From Clusia tigrina (Eukaryota; Arthropoda; Insecta; Diptera; Clusiidae): DNA of 64,000 bases. The stretch is taken from positions 11,140,001 to 11,204,000 of the forward strand of contig OV050033.1 of NCBI GenBank assembly GCA_920105625.2. The letters run 5' to 3'. Positions 47,143 through 59,296 of this stretch are shown here, one piece after another. Within the stretch, counting starts at the first letter, position 1; every line of letters begins with the position of its first letter. The position numbers were made by a program, and so were the translations under genes. The notes beneath the pieces were generated by a model that saw nothing but the letters and a program-made list of their open reading frames with translations, searched no databases and was not told the DNA's origin.

Positions 47143-47800
47143 TTACCTGAAGAAGATAATCAGGAACTGCCCAATGAGACCAACAATGGCACTCGAAACC
47201 AAATCATGGGCGGCTCAAGGGGCCATGCCCGGACCGGTCCTTTGGAATATAAGCTACGACGGCAGTTTGCGCATAGAAATGCCAGATGCCACTCATCCAG
47301 TCGGCTAAGCAGACGATATTGCGGCTGTTATCATCGCACGCAACTCGGAAGACATCCAAAGAAAGCTGAACCAAGTCAAGATCAGAGCGCACAGCGATTC
47401 ACACGGTCTGAAGTTGGCCACGGAAAAGACGGAACTGCTATTCCTTACAAGAAAGCACATCCCAATCGAATTGATATGGGAGTTTGCCCCAAGACCATCA
47501 GGACACGAAACGTAATAAAGTACCTGGGAATTCAGTCTGATTCCAAGCTTACCTTATCAGCAAATGCAAAATACGGCGGCTAAGGCAGCACGCGTAGCTG
47601 CTTCAAAATCGAGAAAAGTTTAGTTACCGAAAGCATTGTGGAGGTCATGCTAAACAGCACATAAAACTGGGACCACGCAGCGAAATATGTGGAAAATGTG
47701 CTTTCTTGGAAAAAGCGGTATCTGGAAACAGGAATAACGTTGAGAGTCCAATAAGGACGAAGTGAGAATCTCCACCTACTTGACGGAAATTTGAAAAAAT
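47143..47800 (+). pseudogene. R1-type LINE reverse transcriptase fragment
   Basis: One frame runs from about 47190 as AAQGAMPGPVLWNISYDGSL, RIEMPDATHPVG, then a stop where Phe is expected, then ADDIAAVIIARNSEDIQRKL, NQVKIRAHSDSHGLKLATEK and TELLFLTRKHIPIEL. QG..PGPVLWN..YDG and (F)ADD.A.V.IA are typical of R1-clade polymerases. The catalytic Asp pair is kept but the Phe codon is now TAA (47309-47311). A frameshift brings VIKYLGIQSDSKLTL (from 47514). The remainder is more decayed. Endonuclease and 3' end are not seen. Confidence 0.75.
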
Positions 47801-48789
47801 GAGCTCCAGGGTGGAGAGACGTTCTCAGAGAGGTAGGGGCATGTTTTTGTGAGTGCAATGCTGACATCAAAAATCTGTGATGACAGTTTTGATGATGCGA
47901 TAGGCATTTTTACCCTCTCTACACGAACAGAAAAAAGTCGCCAATGATTACTCGCTGGAAGACACTTCCTTTCAGATTTACATTGAAGTATACTCATAAC
48001 AAGCAAGTTTTCTATAGCCAGTAACAAAATTTAGTCCGGCACAATTAGGGGGACTGTAGTAAATATGAACCTGATGCGAACCAAAATTTGAAGTCACTCT
48101 ATGGGCACACATTAAATACTCATGTTACCTCTCACTTCCAAGAGTGAAACATTTTAAATGCTTCCCTACTGTCGTTTAACACATTATCCAACACTTACAC
48201 TCAGCATTCGCCGAGAGCTACTCTGGCAGTGCGTATAAAAATTTGTAGGGGTGGCACTAATCACTCCCAGTGTACTACTTCGAAGCACTTTTACCTGTCG
48301 ACCACTCAGTTAATATGGCAGCTCTGTCCACACATGCGTCTCTGGTTATGCGTTTAATGACGGTTTCCCACCAACTAAGCTGCTTAACCACAAAGTATGC
48401 GAAAGTAATTGTTGCTTTTATAGAAGCTTTACCTAAGCCCAGTAGCCAAGCTAAGCAGCTCTGCTTTGATTATTTGCCTCCAAGTACGAATATAAATAAA
48501 ACAAGTATCCCCTCGGCTTTAAGAGCCATGTGGTCTTCCAGAAATATGTGTTTCATCACCGTGGTCAAGGACAAACTTGCTTGCATGTGTTGTTAAACTG
48601 TCAAACTAGCCACAGTCTTATGACTTTAAGTCCAATAAAATGAACCAGCATCCCAGCAGTAAATATGCATCAGCAGGCATTAATGTTTAGCTATCCCCTT
48701 TTGATGAGAAGAGTATGGAAATTAGTAGGCAGGCAAAAAGTTCATTGACAATCTCAAAGGACTATTCTGGAAAACGGTTGTCAGCAAAC
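47801..48789. other. No gene recognised
   Basis: Noncoding. The 108-residue ORF at 48270-48596 has ordinary composition but no recognisable domain or splice context, and I do not call it. Confidence 0.4.
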
Positions 48790-49880
48790 AATAATAAGTA
48801 ACAAATGAACTGATGTCAAAGATCAATGACATGTCAGCTGGTGTATGAATACACCACAGATGAGTTAATATAGACCATGTCAGCAGACAACTATGCTACA
48901 AGTAATCTTACATCTGCAGTACAGTAATACATGACAAGTCATCTGGAGTGTAATTTGTGTCTAGATATATTATTCAGAACGGTTGTCAGCAAACAATAAG
49001 TCGCAAATTAACTGATGTTAATGTTCAATGACATGTCAACTGGAGTGCCAATACAGTGCAAATGGCATGTCAAACTGACAATTGTGCTAGAAGTGACGTT
49101 TCATCTCCATTATAGCAATACATGACATGTCAACAGGAGTTCCATTAGTGCCGGAACACTATTTACGGCCCACTAAACTTCTTTTCAGCAATTCACAACG
49201 CGGCAATAGATATTGCAACTGTAGTCCTAGCAACATATGACATGTCATCTGTAGTGTCATTAGTATCTAGACTCTAAATATGGCTTAATTTTAAACATGT
49301 CAGCAAACAATCAAGATACCAAAGACATTTTAACTGAAATATCAGCAGTACATGACATGTCATCTGGAATGTCATCAATGTAAGCCACTAAATAAAGCTT
49401 ACTAAACTACTTGGCAATCCATAATGCAGCAGCTGGTATTCCAATTGAAATTTCATCCATTCATGACATGTCATCTGGGGTGTCATTAGTATCCAGCTTA
49501 GCAATTTATGACAGGTCATCTGAAGTGTTATTAGTATCTAACATAGCAAACAAGCATGATACCAATGACATTTCAACTGAATTATCAGCAGTGCATGACA
49601 TGTCATCTGAAATGTCATCAATACAGACACTAAATAAGGCTTACTAAACTAGTTGTGGGAAATCCATGAAACAGCAGCTGGTAATCCCATTGAAATTTCA
49701 TCCATTCATGACATGTCATCTGAAATGTCATCAATGTAAGACACTAAATAAGGCTTACTAAACTAGGATATCCATGAAACAGCAACGGATATTCCAATAG
49801 CAATGTCAGCAGTTCATGAAATGTCGAAGGTGAATAAATGTCAATGATGAGATAATTGAGGACAATGTCAGGGCCAACAC
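48790..49880. repeat. TGACATGTCA palindrome array 2 (~113-bp unit)
   Basis: TGACATGTCA occurs at 48827, 49029, 49123, 49238, 49353, 49464, 49596 and 49709, with near misses such as TGACAGGTCA at 49508. The usual spacing is 111-132 bp. The unit contains CTAAATAAGGCTTACTAAAC, CAGCAGCTGGTA, TTTCATCCATTCA, the palindrome and TCTG.AATGTCATCAATG. The flank TCTGTAGTGTCA after the palindrome also occurs at 34896 in array 1, so the arrays are related. ORFs here are accidental. Confidence 0.85.
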
Positions 49881-51575
49881 AATTCACTGCTTGGATATGT
49901 AGGAAGTATTCAGTCTAGTGTGAAGCAACAACGCAGGTAGTAACAAGCTACATCAGGGATGCTGGGAATCAAGCCTATGCAAAAAAGCAACAACTAAAAT
50001 CACGAGAACATCTCAACTGAGGCCAGGACAACCAACAATCTTAAAAGTTTTCAAGCGCTGCCTAACGAAATATCCTTTCACAACTCCTCCGTTAGCACGA
50101 AGACAACATCATTTTGCCCCATTTTTAGTTTCAGTTGTATTTATTTTTATTTCAGAGCACTTTATAAAGTTGTTCACTTGACTTTTGGCAGGTGAGGGCA
50201 GCCCAAGCGTCTTCCTCCCTGACACTTGTCCTAATCATACAAGTCTGTTGTTGCCTGAGCTTAAGAAAGGGACGCACACACACCACACATACTACAACTT
50301 CAGCCACCACCACTGTTGTAACTGTGGGTGGTGTGGTTGTCGTGGTGTTTTTTCTGTTGTGGTTGTTGGGAGTATACCATAAAACCGCCACCTAGCACAG
50401 AATGGCCAACATTTTATTATCCTTTTTATGATCCTGTTTGAATGTTGACATAACATTAAAGTGGATGTGACGCTTTTATGTCCTGAAATGTTAGCCTTTA
50501 CACTCTTAGTCCCATATCGCTGGCATGCTGTGCGACGTTCATGCATGCCCCGCACCCCGCACCCAGCACGTCGATTGGTTAAATAATATTTTTGCGGTTT
50601 TTATGGGTTAGTGCGCTGGCCAAACAGGATTTTTATCTGTGTGTTGGAAAGTTTTTTTTTATGAAATAAAAATATGAAGTCATAAAAAAGTTAAAAGGAC
50701 TTCAGTGACAACTCGCACGATGGCAAAATGGTGTGGTTTTCCAAGTGTTTTCATCTGTAAAGCAATTGCATTTAAGTTATCCTTGCAGCAGTCTTTCACT
50801 TTTGTTGAAGCTTAAATTTTATTTGTAGACACCACGAGAGGAGGCCGCAGGATTTCTTTGATTTCCAGAAAAAAATCAAGCAATCAAACCTCAGACTAAT
50901 CAAATTGAAATGCTGTGCCTAAGGGTTTTTGCATAATTTATGGCCAGTGGCGTGCAAAGAAGAAACACTTCAGTATTAGCCACACCAACGAGAGGAGCGG
51001 CTGCCTGGCTGCCCCCAGAATGATAATGGAAACGAAATTAAAAGACATAAATCTGCCAAAAGTAAAAGGAGCTTTAAAGGCAGTTGCCCAAGCGGAAAAC
51101 GAAGCATACCATATTGACACTCAAAAGTGTCTAGTGCTTCGGTCATGGTTGGAAATTAAGGATACTGCGCGTATGAATACAATTGTAACGTGCCATAAAA
51201 GCTAGAAATTTCGAGCCTAGTGCTGGGGAGCGAACAGTTGCCTGCCAAGAGCACTACAATGCGAAAGTGTTAAGGGTATTTACAGGCCTCTTTGCAGGGT
51301 CACCAGACAAATAAATATCAAACCACTCTAAAAGCTTTCCATCCTCATTTGCACCGCTGTCAGTTCGTTGTATCCAATGGTCAGAAATTGCATTGCGGCT
51401 TCATTGGTTGAGGTAGGTTCCTGGCAACAGAACCACACTGACCAGTGCTTTGGTTCCTTTACGGAACACTTGATGTGTTGTGGTCCTTTGGTATTAATTT
51501 TGAGGTGCAACAGATCAACAAGGATTCTCATTTGTAGAGAATTTGTGTAATTTGTCTGAGTAGCCTCCATATTCT
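49881..51575. other. No gene recognised
   Basis: Noncoding. The 96-residue ORF at 50915-51205 and the 80-residue minus ORF at 51328-51570 show no family motif. Confidence 0.45.
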
Positions 51576-51660
51576 ACTTCCACGAATTCTAAACGGACAG
51601 TCATCTGGTATCGCTGAAGACCTAATAGGCCTATTAGGCCAGCCAGATGGTCTAACCTAA
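51576..51660 (+). repeat. LINE 3' tail only
   Basis: TGGTATCGCTGAAGACCTAA, TAGGCCTATTAGGCCAGCC and TCTAACCTAATC follow the tail pattern seen at 10.1, 27.2 and 59.2 kb. No ORF2 remnant could be placed upstream with confidence. Confidence 0.4.
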
Positions 51661-53229
51661 TCTCTAAATTTTGTTAAAATTTTAATTATAATAAAGATTT
51701 AAATAATAATAATTATATTAGTTACTTTTATTACTTTGAACTAGTTGGGGGATTCGACAGGTAGTCTATAAATAAATTCGTGGACAAGAATAATTTCCTT
51801 GCCCTAAAAGATTAGCGGCTCCATAGAGTCCATACTCCACCCTCCATTGACTGGTTTATAGGCCACCCCCTCGAACCCATGCCAGAGCTAATTTAGGGAG
51901 TTTTTCTTGGCCATCCAACAGATAAATCCTTCTGATATTTCGACAGCCTTTCAGAGTCGTTGACCAGTTTCCAACCTTCAATTATTTAGGATGCCACACC
52001 ACCATTCCTCCTATCCTGGCAATAACCTGGTAATAACAGAAGTGAGTGAGAAGCCTACTTTACTAGTGTTCATCGACATATATTCCCCACATACCACGCC
52101 CCATTTCGCGTTTGTTCTTTGTGAGCAGCGTAAAATTGCAATTTAATTTCAAGTTGCTTGCCATGCATATTAAAATCGTATACACTCTTCCTCCGGACTG
52201 AAGTGGCGTTGTTCTTAATTTCGCAATAGAAACTCAATGCATAAACACTGCTACCCTACGCGCCGTGCCTGTGCTGTCGTTGGAGCGGTGCTGCTTTAGA
52301 ATCCTTTTAAAATTATGGCAAACACTGAGCACTCCATTTAAAATTCCTGGAAACTTTTTTGCTCATAAAAACGTTGTGTAAAGTTCCGCTGCGGGAGGAC
52401 GAAAAGGAACGATGGCGCCCTAACACCCTCAAGAGTCTACGTATAAATTGGCAAAGGAATTCGTCCTTCCAGCAGTTCCAGTGCAACGCTTATTAAAAAT
52501 GTTTCAAAACTATGCACACTTATTTTTTGTTTGTTCTATTAACTACGCTTGCAATTTTAAGGACCAATTTCGACAAAAAATATTGCAAATTTTTATTTGT
52601 ATTTAAATTTTTGCTCGTCAATTTCAAATGAGCTCACTAAATAAAATAATAATAAAAAGAAACATTAAATAAATTACGGCTTCCTGCATAAATTATGCTA
52701 ATTAAACGCAATTTGTACTGCCATCTGTTCGGTGGGATTAGGAGGTGGGCTGCGCTTCCACGGTGGCAACTTTTACGACACTTGCGAAAAGGATTCCTGT
52801 GTGCGGATGTGTGACTAAAATGGTTAAGTTGGACAAATTTGTCGCTGAGTGCGTGCGTGTGTGTGTGTCGGTGAGTTTTGTGGCTCATGTGTTATGGATA
52901 TAAATTATTCATGAGTCTCCGGCATTAAATTCACATGCGTTCTGCTGATTGTTGAGCAGTTAATAGTGATATGAAATTTAATCAGTGCCATTAGCAACAC
53001 ATCAACAACTTAAGCGCAATCAGTAAAAGGTCAACAACAAAGGCAAAAGGACAACCAGGTCCAAGGCAAGTAGTGAGACACAGACAAGAAAGAAGTATTA
53101 ATATAGCCTCGTATACTACAGTAAGAAGATCTTCAGTGGAGCTGCAGCAAAATACACAGAAACCCTTGTGACGCAATTGCAGCTCAGGTGACAAGGCAAG
53201 AATGCGACTTAAGCGAAATGAACAGCGAC
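51661..53229. other. No gene recognised
   Basis: Noncoding. At 52765-52815 GGCAACTTTTACGA and GTGTGCGGATGTG echo the sequence at 3850-3875 loosely. Confidence 0.5.
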
Positions 53230-53940
53230 ACAGGATATCTCGGAATGGACTCTGTCGAACCAGTTGCGAATTTACGAGAGCTGGTGGTAGGCTACTCGAA
53301 TGGGATCGTCTAGTACTAATCTTTCAGTCACGAATTTCAGAACTCCAAACGAACTTACCACAGCTGATTTTTAGATGATTCTACCGGGATCTTTTTGGGC
53401 CAATCTTTCAATTATTACCTTCAGAGCTGGAAACCAACTTACCAGATCTGCTCCTAGGCAATTCGACCAGGATCTATTCCGACCCATATTTCAATTATTG
53501 CATTCAGAGCACCAAGCGAACTTACCAGAGCTGATTGGAGGCGATTCTACCGAAGTCTTTTCGGACCACGTCTTTCAATTATTATTTTCAGAGATCGAAA
53601 CGAACTTTCCAGGGTGATGGGACCGATTCGAAGGGATCTCTTCGGACCCATGTTTCAATTACTATCTTCAGGGCAACAAATGGACCTACCAGAGCTTCTG
53701 CGAGGCACTTCGACGGAATCTCTTCAGATCCATAGTTCAATTCTTATCTTCAGAGCTCCAAAGGATCCGCAAGAGCTGCTGGGAGGCTATTCAACCTGGA
53801 TCTTTTCGAACCACATACTTCAATTATTATTTTTAGATATCGAAACGAACTTGCCAGAGTTGCTGGTACCGATTCGACGGGATCTCTTCGGACCCATATT
53901 TCAATTATTATCTTCACAGCCACAGTCAGTTCTACTCTAA
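53230..53940. repeat. ~82-bp tandem array with three-unit higher-order repeat
   Basis: Unit starts (GATTCGAC..GGATCT type) lie near 53292, 53377, 53460, 53543, 53625, 53707, 53788 and 53871. Each unit carries TTCGGACCCATATTTCAATT, TTATCTTCAGAGC and ACGAACTTACCAGAGCTG. The pair at 53543/53625 resembles that at 53788/53871 more than its neighbours, a 245-bp higher-order period. Open frames here read FQLL..SE..NLPELLGG repeatedly, but the unit is not a multiple of three, so the frames shift and this is not a gene. Confidence 0.85.
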
Positions 53941-55059
53941 AGAAGAAACAGCCAGTACTACAAGTCAGTAGGGGGCTTGTTAAACAAACCCTTTACGAAA
54001 AAAGAGAGAACGAGGATTTCTCCAGAGAACTAAGCAAATGGCCCAACTTCTAACTCAAGTATCAATGTGCTTAAGACAAAAACTCCCTTATGTATTGTCA
54101 GACCGTTCAACCTATCGAACGTTCGTCAATCTCCATTACCACTCCATTACCAATTTTCCAATTAACCTCAATTACTAACTTATTCCTGTATCACCTCCCA
54201 GACTCCTCCACTTCAATTAATTTACTTCCATACTTTTGTGTGAATAGTGTTTCTGATCGAAACCACTTTACGCTAACAAAAATATCCTACTTTACATAAA
54301 CCACCCCAGCCTGCCTCGAAACTGTCATTGACAGAGCGTTAATAGATTTGCAAACTAGTTCAACTCACATTTTGCATATCCTTGCTTGCTGCAGCAACGA
54401 GGACACACTGTCAATGGAGTGAAATGAATGTCCATTGAAACGAACCCGTTCAATTTAAGTCCTGTCAATGGCAAAAAATTACCTCTTACTTGCAATTATT
54501 CCTGCCTGGACAGCTGGCAAGGTTCTGCTGGGTGTTATTTCAGCGTCAAATTGACAGGGATTGACAACACTAGCAGAGCCGTCGTGCAATTACAAGGAAT
54601 AAATGGAAATACGCCTTATCGAGGACAAGAAAGTACGTAATTGGTACGAACGACGGAACACGTTATAATTGTCCATAAAATATCGAGCGAGACGGTTATA
54701 ATTGCCATTTAAAGCTAGAATAGAAATGAACTGAAAGATAGAATAGAAATAAACTACAATTTGCAGCATTGAAACGTCGTTCAAATGTCGTGAATAGCAA
54801 TTTAGTTCTTCACTGAATATTGAAGGCAGGAAAACGCTATTACAATTGTTTTTCTGTTGTCATTTTCACATTTCATTCTTTCACATTTCATTGTTCTGGC
54901 ATATTTTCATTTCTGATGAAGTCTGAAGGATCCTCCTTACATGTTGCTTCCTTCAGGTATAAAGACTCAGGCAAAACAAATATCAGTAAAATGTAACGAC
55001 GACATCCACCAATTCTATTCGCCACCTCAACTCGCTAATGTAGCTGTAGTAAAATTGGA
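53941..55059. other. Noncoding stretch with TTGACA cluster
   Basis: No gene recognised. Five TTGACA/TGTCAA hexamers occur at 54328, 54409, 54463, 54551 and 54561. Confidence 0.45.
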
Positions 55060-55265
55060 TTTTGTATGGCATTACGACAGAACTTAACGATTTCGCTATT
55101 TTTAACGAGTGTGAATCGTGTTAGGGTTCTTGGTTTTCTGATGTAGTTTTATCTAGGCTTATTCCAAGATATTTAACTATATTTTCTCTGGCGACCTACT
55201 GGTAGCCCAGGAATTCTGATGAGTAGCATCTGCCGGTGGCTTGTTTTCCTTCTCAAACTGGACTT
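55060..55265 (-). pseudogene. LINE reverse transcriptase fragment
   Basis: The minus strand reads SSLRRKTSHRQMLLIRIPG (about 55200-55262) and, in a shifted frame, VARENIVKYLGISLDKTTSE (about 55143-55205). KYLGISLD is the conserved block after the palm in jockey- and R1-type polymerases. Too little is left to set the clade. Confidence 0.55.
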
Positions 55266-56127
55266 ACTTATAACTAAGCAAATTCAACCCCATCAAACTG
55301 CACCCTGCTTCTTCTCGGCTGGAGCTCCCACCTGGAGAAGACCATCATAGTTCATTCCGAAGCTTCATTTGTACGCAAATCATGTCGCTGACTTATCCCC
55401 GACAATCCACACACCTTGACCTTAGCCACCCTTGCCCCTCAATTGTCTGAAATAAGCTTGTTTTGATGGCACATTAAAAGCATCTTAGCCCAGCATTATA
55501 CAAGCAAATCCTTGCCCCCGGTATTCTCAAGGCTCGGAACTGTAGCCACATTGAGCTTTCATTTGCCATCATCTTGGCAACCAGACAAGCAACAGCTACC
55601 AACGTGACTGCAATCATCCAGCAATGGTGGCAGTTGGTAATTGTTATTGCAGTCTCCCCTTTCCTTTTCGTCACCCCGAATGCTGCAGCAAACCCATTTT
55701 TTTTCCAACTACTCATTCCTATTTCCGGCATTATTTCTACGCAGGCGCTTGGACATATGTAGTTGCTCACTGCTCCCCTCCTGGCTGAGTGGACTTTCTA
55801 GTATGAACACGTGCTATGCCACTACGTTGCACTTGAGTGGTTGTCAGTTGAGTGGTTTGAGTGGTTTGAGTGCTTTTCAAATGAGTAGGTTTAAATGTTG
55901 AGACATTTGAGCAGAGCTAAAATCATATCTAAGAAATGTTGAAGGATTACCAGAATCGTTTAGGAAACCATAATGTTACGAATGAAGTCTGTTGACACGT
56001 TTATGAGGCGCTGCCCACTACACAGTTAGAGTGGTATGGAAGCAGTACTGGCACTGGCACTTCCTTAACTGTTCTTAATAAGTCGACTACTGTTCCTGAG
56101 GTATGTCGACCATCTTACGATGCTTGA
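55266..56127. other. No gene recognised
   Basis: Noncoding; short opposing ORFs near 55474-55901 have no motif. Confidence 0.5.
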
Positions 56128-56368
56128 TGTAGAATTTTAAGCGGCTTACAGATTCATGAACAGACAAATAAGGAAGGAAACAGACTTAAGCCTTACATTC
56201 TAATGATATAACCTATGCAAACTAAGGACGTGCTGATGCATCAGCCGATCCTTGTTGTAGAATTTTAAGCGGCTAACAGAGTCATTGACAGACAAATAAG
56301 GATGGAAACCCACGAAAGCATAAAAGCCTCCAATTAAGGGGAAGGAACCTATGCGAACTAAGGGTATT
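56128..56368. repeat. ~128-bp tandem duplication
   Basis: TGTAGAATTTTAAGCGGCT.A and ACAGACAAATAAGGA.GGAAAC through AACCTATGC.AACTAAGG occur from 56128 and again from 56256. Confidence 0.85.
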
Positions 56369-57889
56369 TTCGTCTGTTAATATGCACAATATTCACTCAG
56401 AGATAATGGAGTCAAATTTTATTCGGCAGATGTGATCAATACTATCAGCCCATAGCTGGGTATTAGTTAGTTGCATTACGTACTCATTGTTGCATTATAT
56501 TTTTGCGACACAATCGACCAGAGGAGAGATAAAATTAGAGCACCTAGAGAAACCATCCCTCCTTCATCTAGACTAAGAGGCTGTCAACATGGTTGCTTTG
56601 TTGGTATTTGGGTCAATAACGACTAGGTAACCAACTTAACACCCATGATGTGGATGAATTCGGCTTACAGATTGTCAACTAGGAAACCAAATTTACTCTA
56701 AAATGGTTACCATAACATTCAACGATACAGCAATTTCTGGACAGATAATTAGTGCCATAAAACACAGACCAGACTTCTGGTTCAAATTATTTCTGGCCTT
56801 CAGTGGTCGGTCTGCCAGTTGAAATCCCTTTCTGAGATAGAAATTGAGTATTTTTTTCGTCAAATGGAAATCAAATAACTCTAAATGCCATTAAATGAGC
56901 ATGGAATGGCAAAAAGTGCAGCAAATGCTGCCACGCGAGCACAGAATGGCATTGCAGAAGCCACTCAAAGCCAGCCAAGGGAAAAAAGTAATGCGAAAAT
57001 AATGAATGCAGCCAGGCAAAATAATGCAACAAAGCATTTAATTGAAAAACGTTTTGTCAAAGCATCAGTGAACACTTTACACAGAAGAGGAAAAAACCAT
57101 TATCCTTTAAAGGAAGCATTCTGACAAAAAGGATAACAGCACCGCAAATGAATCTGAAAATGAGAGCTGAAAAAATAAAGTTCCTCTACTGCTGCGAAGC
57201 AGCGGGTAAGCACCTCAACCACAAAAACAACAACTACACTGACACCACGCCCATTCAGAGCTATGACAAACGCCCACAATGGTCTTGCACCGTGTGTGAC
57301 TGCTGTAATAATGAACATTTGGAGTCTCAGCACGAGTTGCTGCTGCAATTGTGGCCGTTTGAAACGGAGCCGCTTGCATTAGCAATGCAGCCGCATACCT
57401 CGCCAGATCCGTCGCTAACCGCACACGCATTCAAACTGAAATTAATAACCGCGATGGGGGTGTTCCTTCGTTCGTGTGCGTGCGTGTGTGTGTGTGTGTT
57501 TTTTTTTGTCGTTCTTTGCTTTGCCTGTCATTATTTTTGCAGCTCTATGAGGACATATTCACGGCTCTGCTATTCGTGTTGCATATTTGTATGCATATCC
57601 TTTTAGCGTGAGTTGCATGCAACCTTGCAACACTTGCGCCACATTTGCCACAAATGTAGCGGAAATCCTGCCGCCAGCGCAGCGCTCATTTGCATTTGCG
57701 GCAGTTTTTGCATTCCTTTCGCAAATAATTTGTTGACTTTTGCATTTGGCCGTAATTTGATTGCTCCGATTTCGCGTGGCTCGAAGTGGAACGCGAAGTG
57801 AAAGTGCAGATTTTAAAGGTTTGTTTGCGTTGGCGTTGTGCAAATTTAATGCCAAATTTTTCTGAGTGCAAATGGATATATACAAACCG
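56369..57889. other. No gene recognised
   Basis: Noncoding. The 152-residue plus ORF at 57148-57606 ends in a GTGT-run and a Cys/Phe/Val-rich tail that comes from simple sequence. Overlapping minus ORFs at 57559-58024 are opposed to the LINE fragment. Confidence 0.45.
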
Positions 57890-58385
57890 CATTTTAAGAT
57901 GTACCAAGCGAATTGGATCCTGCGATATCGCCAGGCAAACATGGCCGAGGCTAAATCTACGTCTATACAAGAATATCATTAGACTCAATAGACTACAAAT
58001 TAGGACTGTATTAGGTGCCCTCACTGGACAATGTCCAATAGGACATCATACAAGAAGAATGGGAGTTTATACGCATGATTTTTGTAGAAGCTGCAGTAAC
58101 GAGGAGGAACTGGAAACGGTCCAGCATATCTTGTGTACATGACTAGCGCTTGCTAGAAATAGGGAACATTTACTAGAATCCCACTTCATAACAAGTATAG
58201 ATAATCTATGCCAGTCCAGTGTTAATAATCTTCTTCGCTTTATTTAAGGATCAGCTTAGTTCAATGTGCAGGTGGAAGCGTTGTCAGGCCCAGCACCCGC
58301 GGCTCAAAACGATACCAAATGGTGGTCATAGTGGCATCACTGTTTTCTATCTGATGCGGCTGCCTAACCTACTTACCTACTGTCC
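57890..58385 (+). pseudogene. LINE 3' end (RNase H-side C-terminus and tail)
   Basis: Reads RQTWPRLNLRLYKNIIRLNR, then VLGALTGQCPIGHHTRRMGV, YTHDFCRSCSNEEELETVQH and ILCT before a stop at 58140-58142. This is the same LTGHCLIGRH box and C-x2-C...H-x3-C knuckle as at 10.2-10.7 kb, with H to Q in the box. A further reading LALARNREHLLESHF continues past the stop. The 3' signature GTGGTCATAGTGGCATCAC and GCGGCTGCCTAACCTACTTA closes it at about 58381. 5'-truncated like the others. Confidence 0.75.
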
Positions 58386-59204
58386 ATTACATTAATCAAT
58401 TGCTCTATCGTTGTGCCCAAATGCAATTTCTAAATGTTCCCAGACAATAACACTCAATAAGGAATATGCAAGCAATGCCAACATAACAGGACAAAGGGAA
58501 GCCAGATCTGTTCTCATTGTCACTCCTTCAAAGTGGTTCTCATATAGCCTATTATAATGTGATCATAGCCGAGTTCTGGTAAACTGGTAAAAGAAACTAC
58601 GAAGTCGAAGAAGGATATATAATGTTGTACTTCTCCCCAGCAACTGAATGCATTCATTTATCCTTGACACAACTTCTAAACAACCAAATCCATGGAATTT
58701 ATTCGCTTGACTGCGGTTTTCTACAGCACAATAACAAAAGAAACATCAGTACCCTTCCGCATAAGGCAACACGAACACCGGAAAGCGCAAAAATTACTGC
58801 AACCAAGTTCAATGATCGCCGGAATTAAACGAAATTTTCCCCAAACCGCAAATAATTGACATGAACCTGGCTTGCATGAGAAATTTCAACAGGACCTACC
58901 TTGTTGTTGTACTTGCTTTGCACTCTGATTGTTGCTTTCCACACAACAACAACAACAATCAGTCAATTACTTGACGCTTTTCGTGCAACCTAAACATGGA
59001 CACTAATCACTGCCGAAAGGCATGTGAGAAAATATTGCTTAATATTCGTGCACAGACATTGGCACCAACACAATAGGAAGGAAGGAAATCGGATGGGGAT
59101 GTGGAATATGAAAGGTTACAATTTTGATAATAAAACTTACTTATAATTTAATTGCGCCATTAAGGTAGATCTCGAAATGGTTTCACCAGAGAGATAGATG
59201 TACA
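58386..59204. other. No gene recognised
   Basis: Noncoding DNA with short featureless ORFs and CAACAA runs near 58945. Confidence 0.5.
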
Positions 59205-59296
59205 GTGTTTCGCGGTGGTATCGCCATGGACCCATAGTGGGCTGAGTGAGCTGGTCTCTAGGCTGGCTGCCACGAAAACCCAACCTAACCTAAGGT
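59205..59296 (+). repeat. LINE 3' tail only
   Basis: GGTGGTATCGCCATGGACCC, GGGCTGAGTGAGCTGGTC, CTGGCTGCCACGAAAACC and AACCTAACCTAAGG: the shared LINE 3' signature in full order, without coding remnant. Confidence 0.6.

Noticed and set aside
53375..53940. Apparent repeat protein with FQLL/NLPELLGG units
   Set aside because: The ~82-bp unit shifts frame at each copy, so the frames are accidental pieces of a tandem array.
57148..57606. 152-residue plus-strand ORF
   Set aside because: The second half is Cys/Phe/Val-rich sequence from a GTGT run, and no domain is visible.
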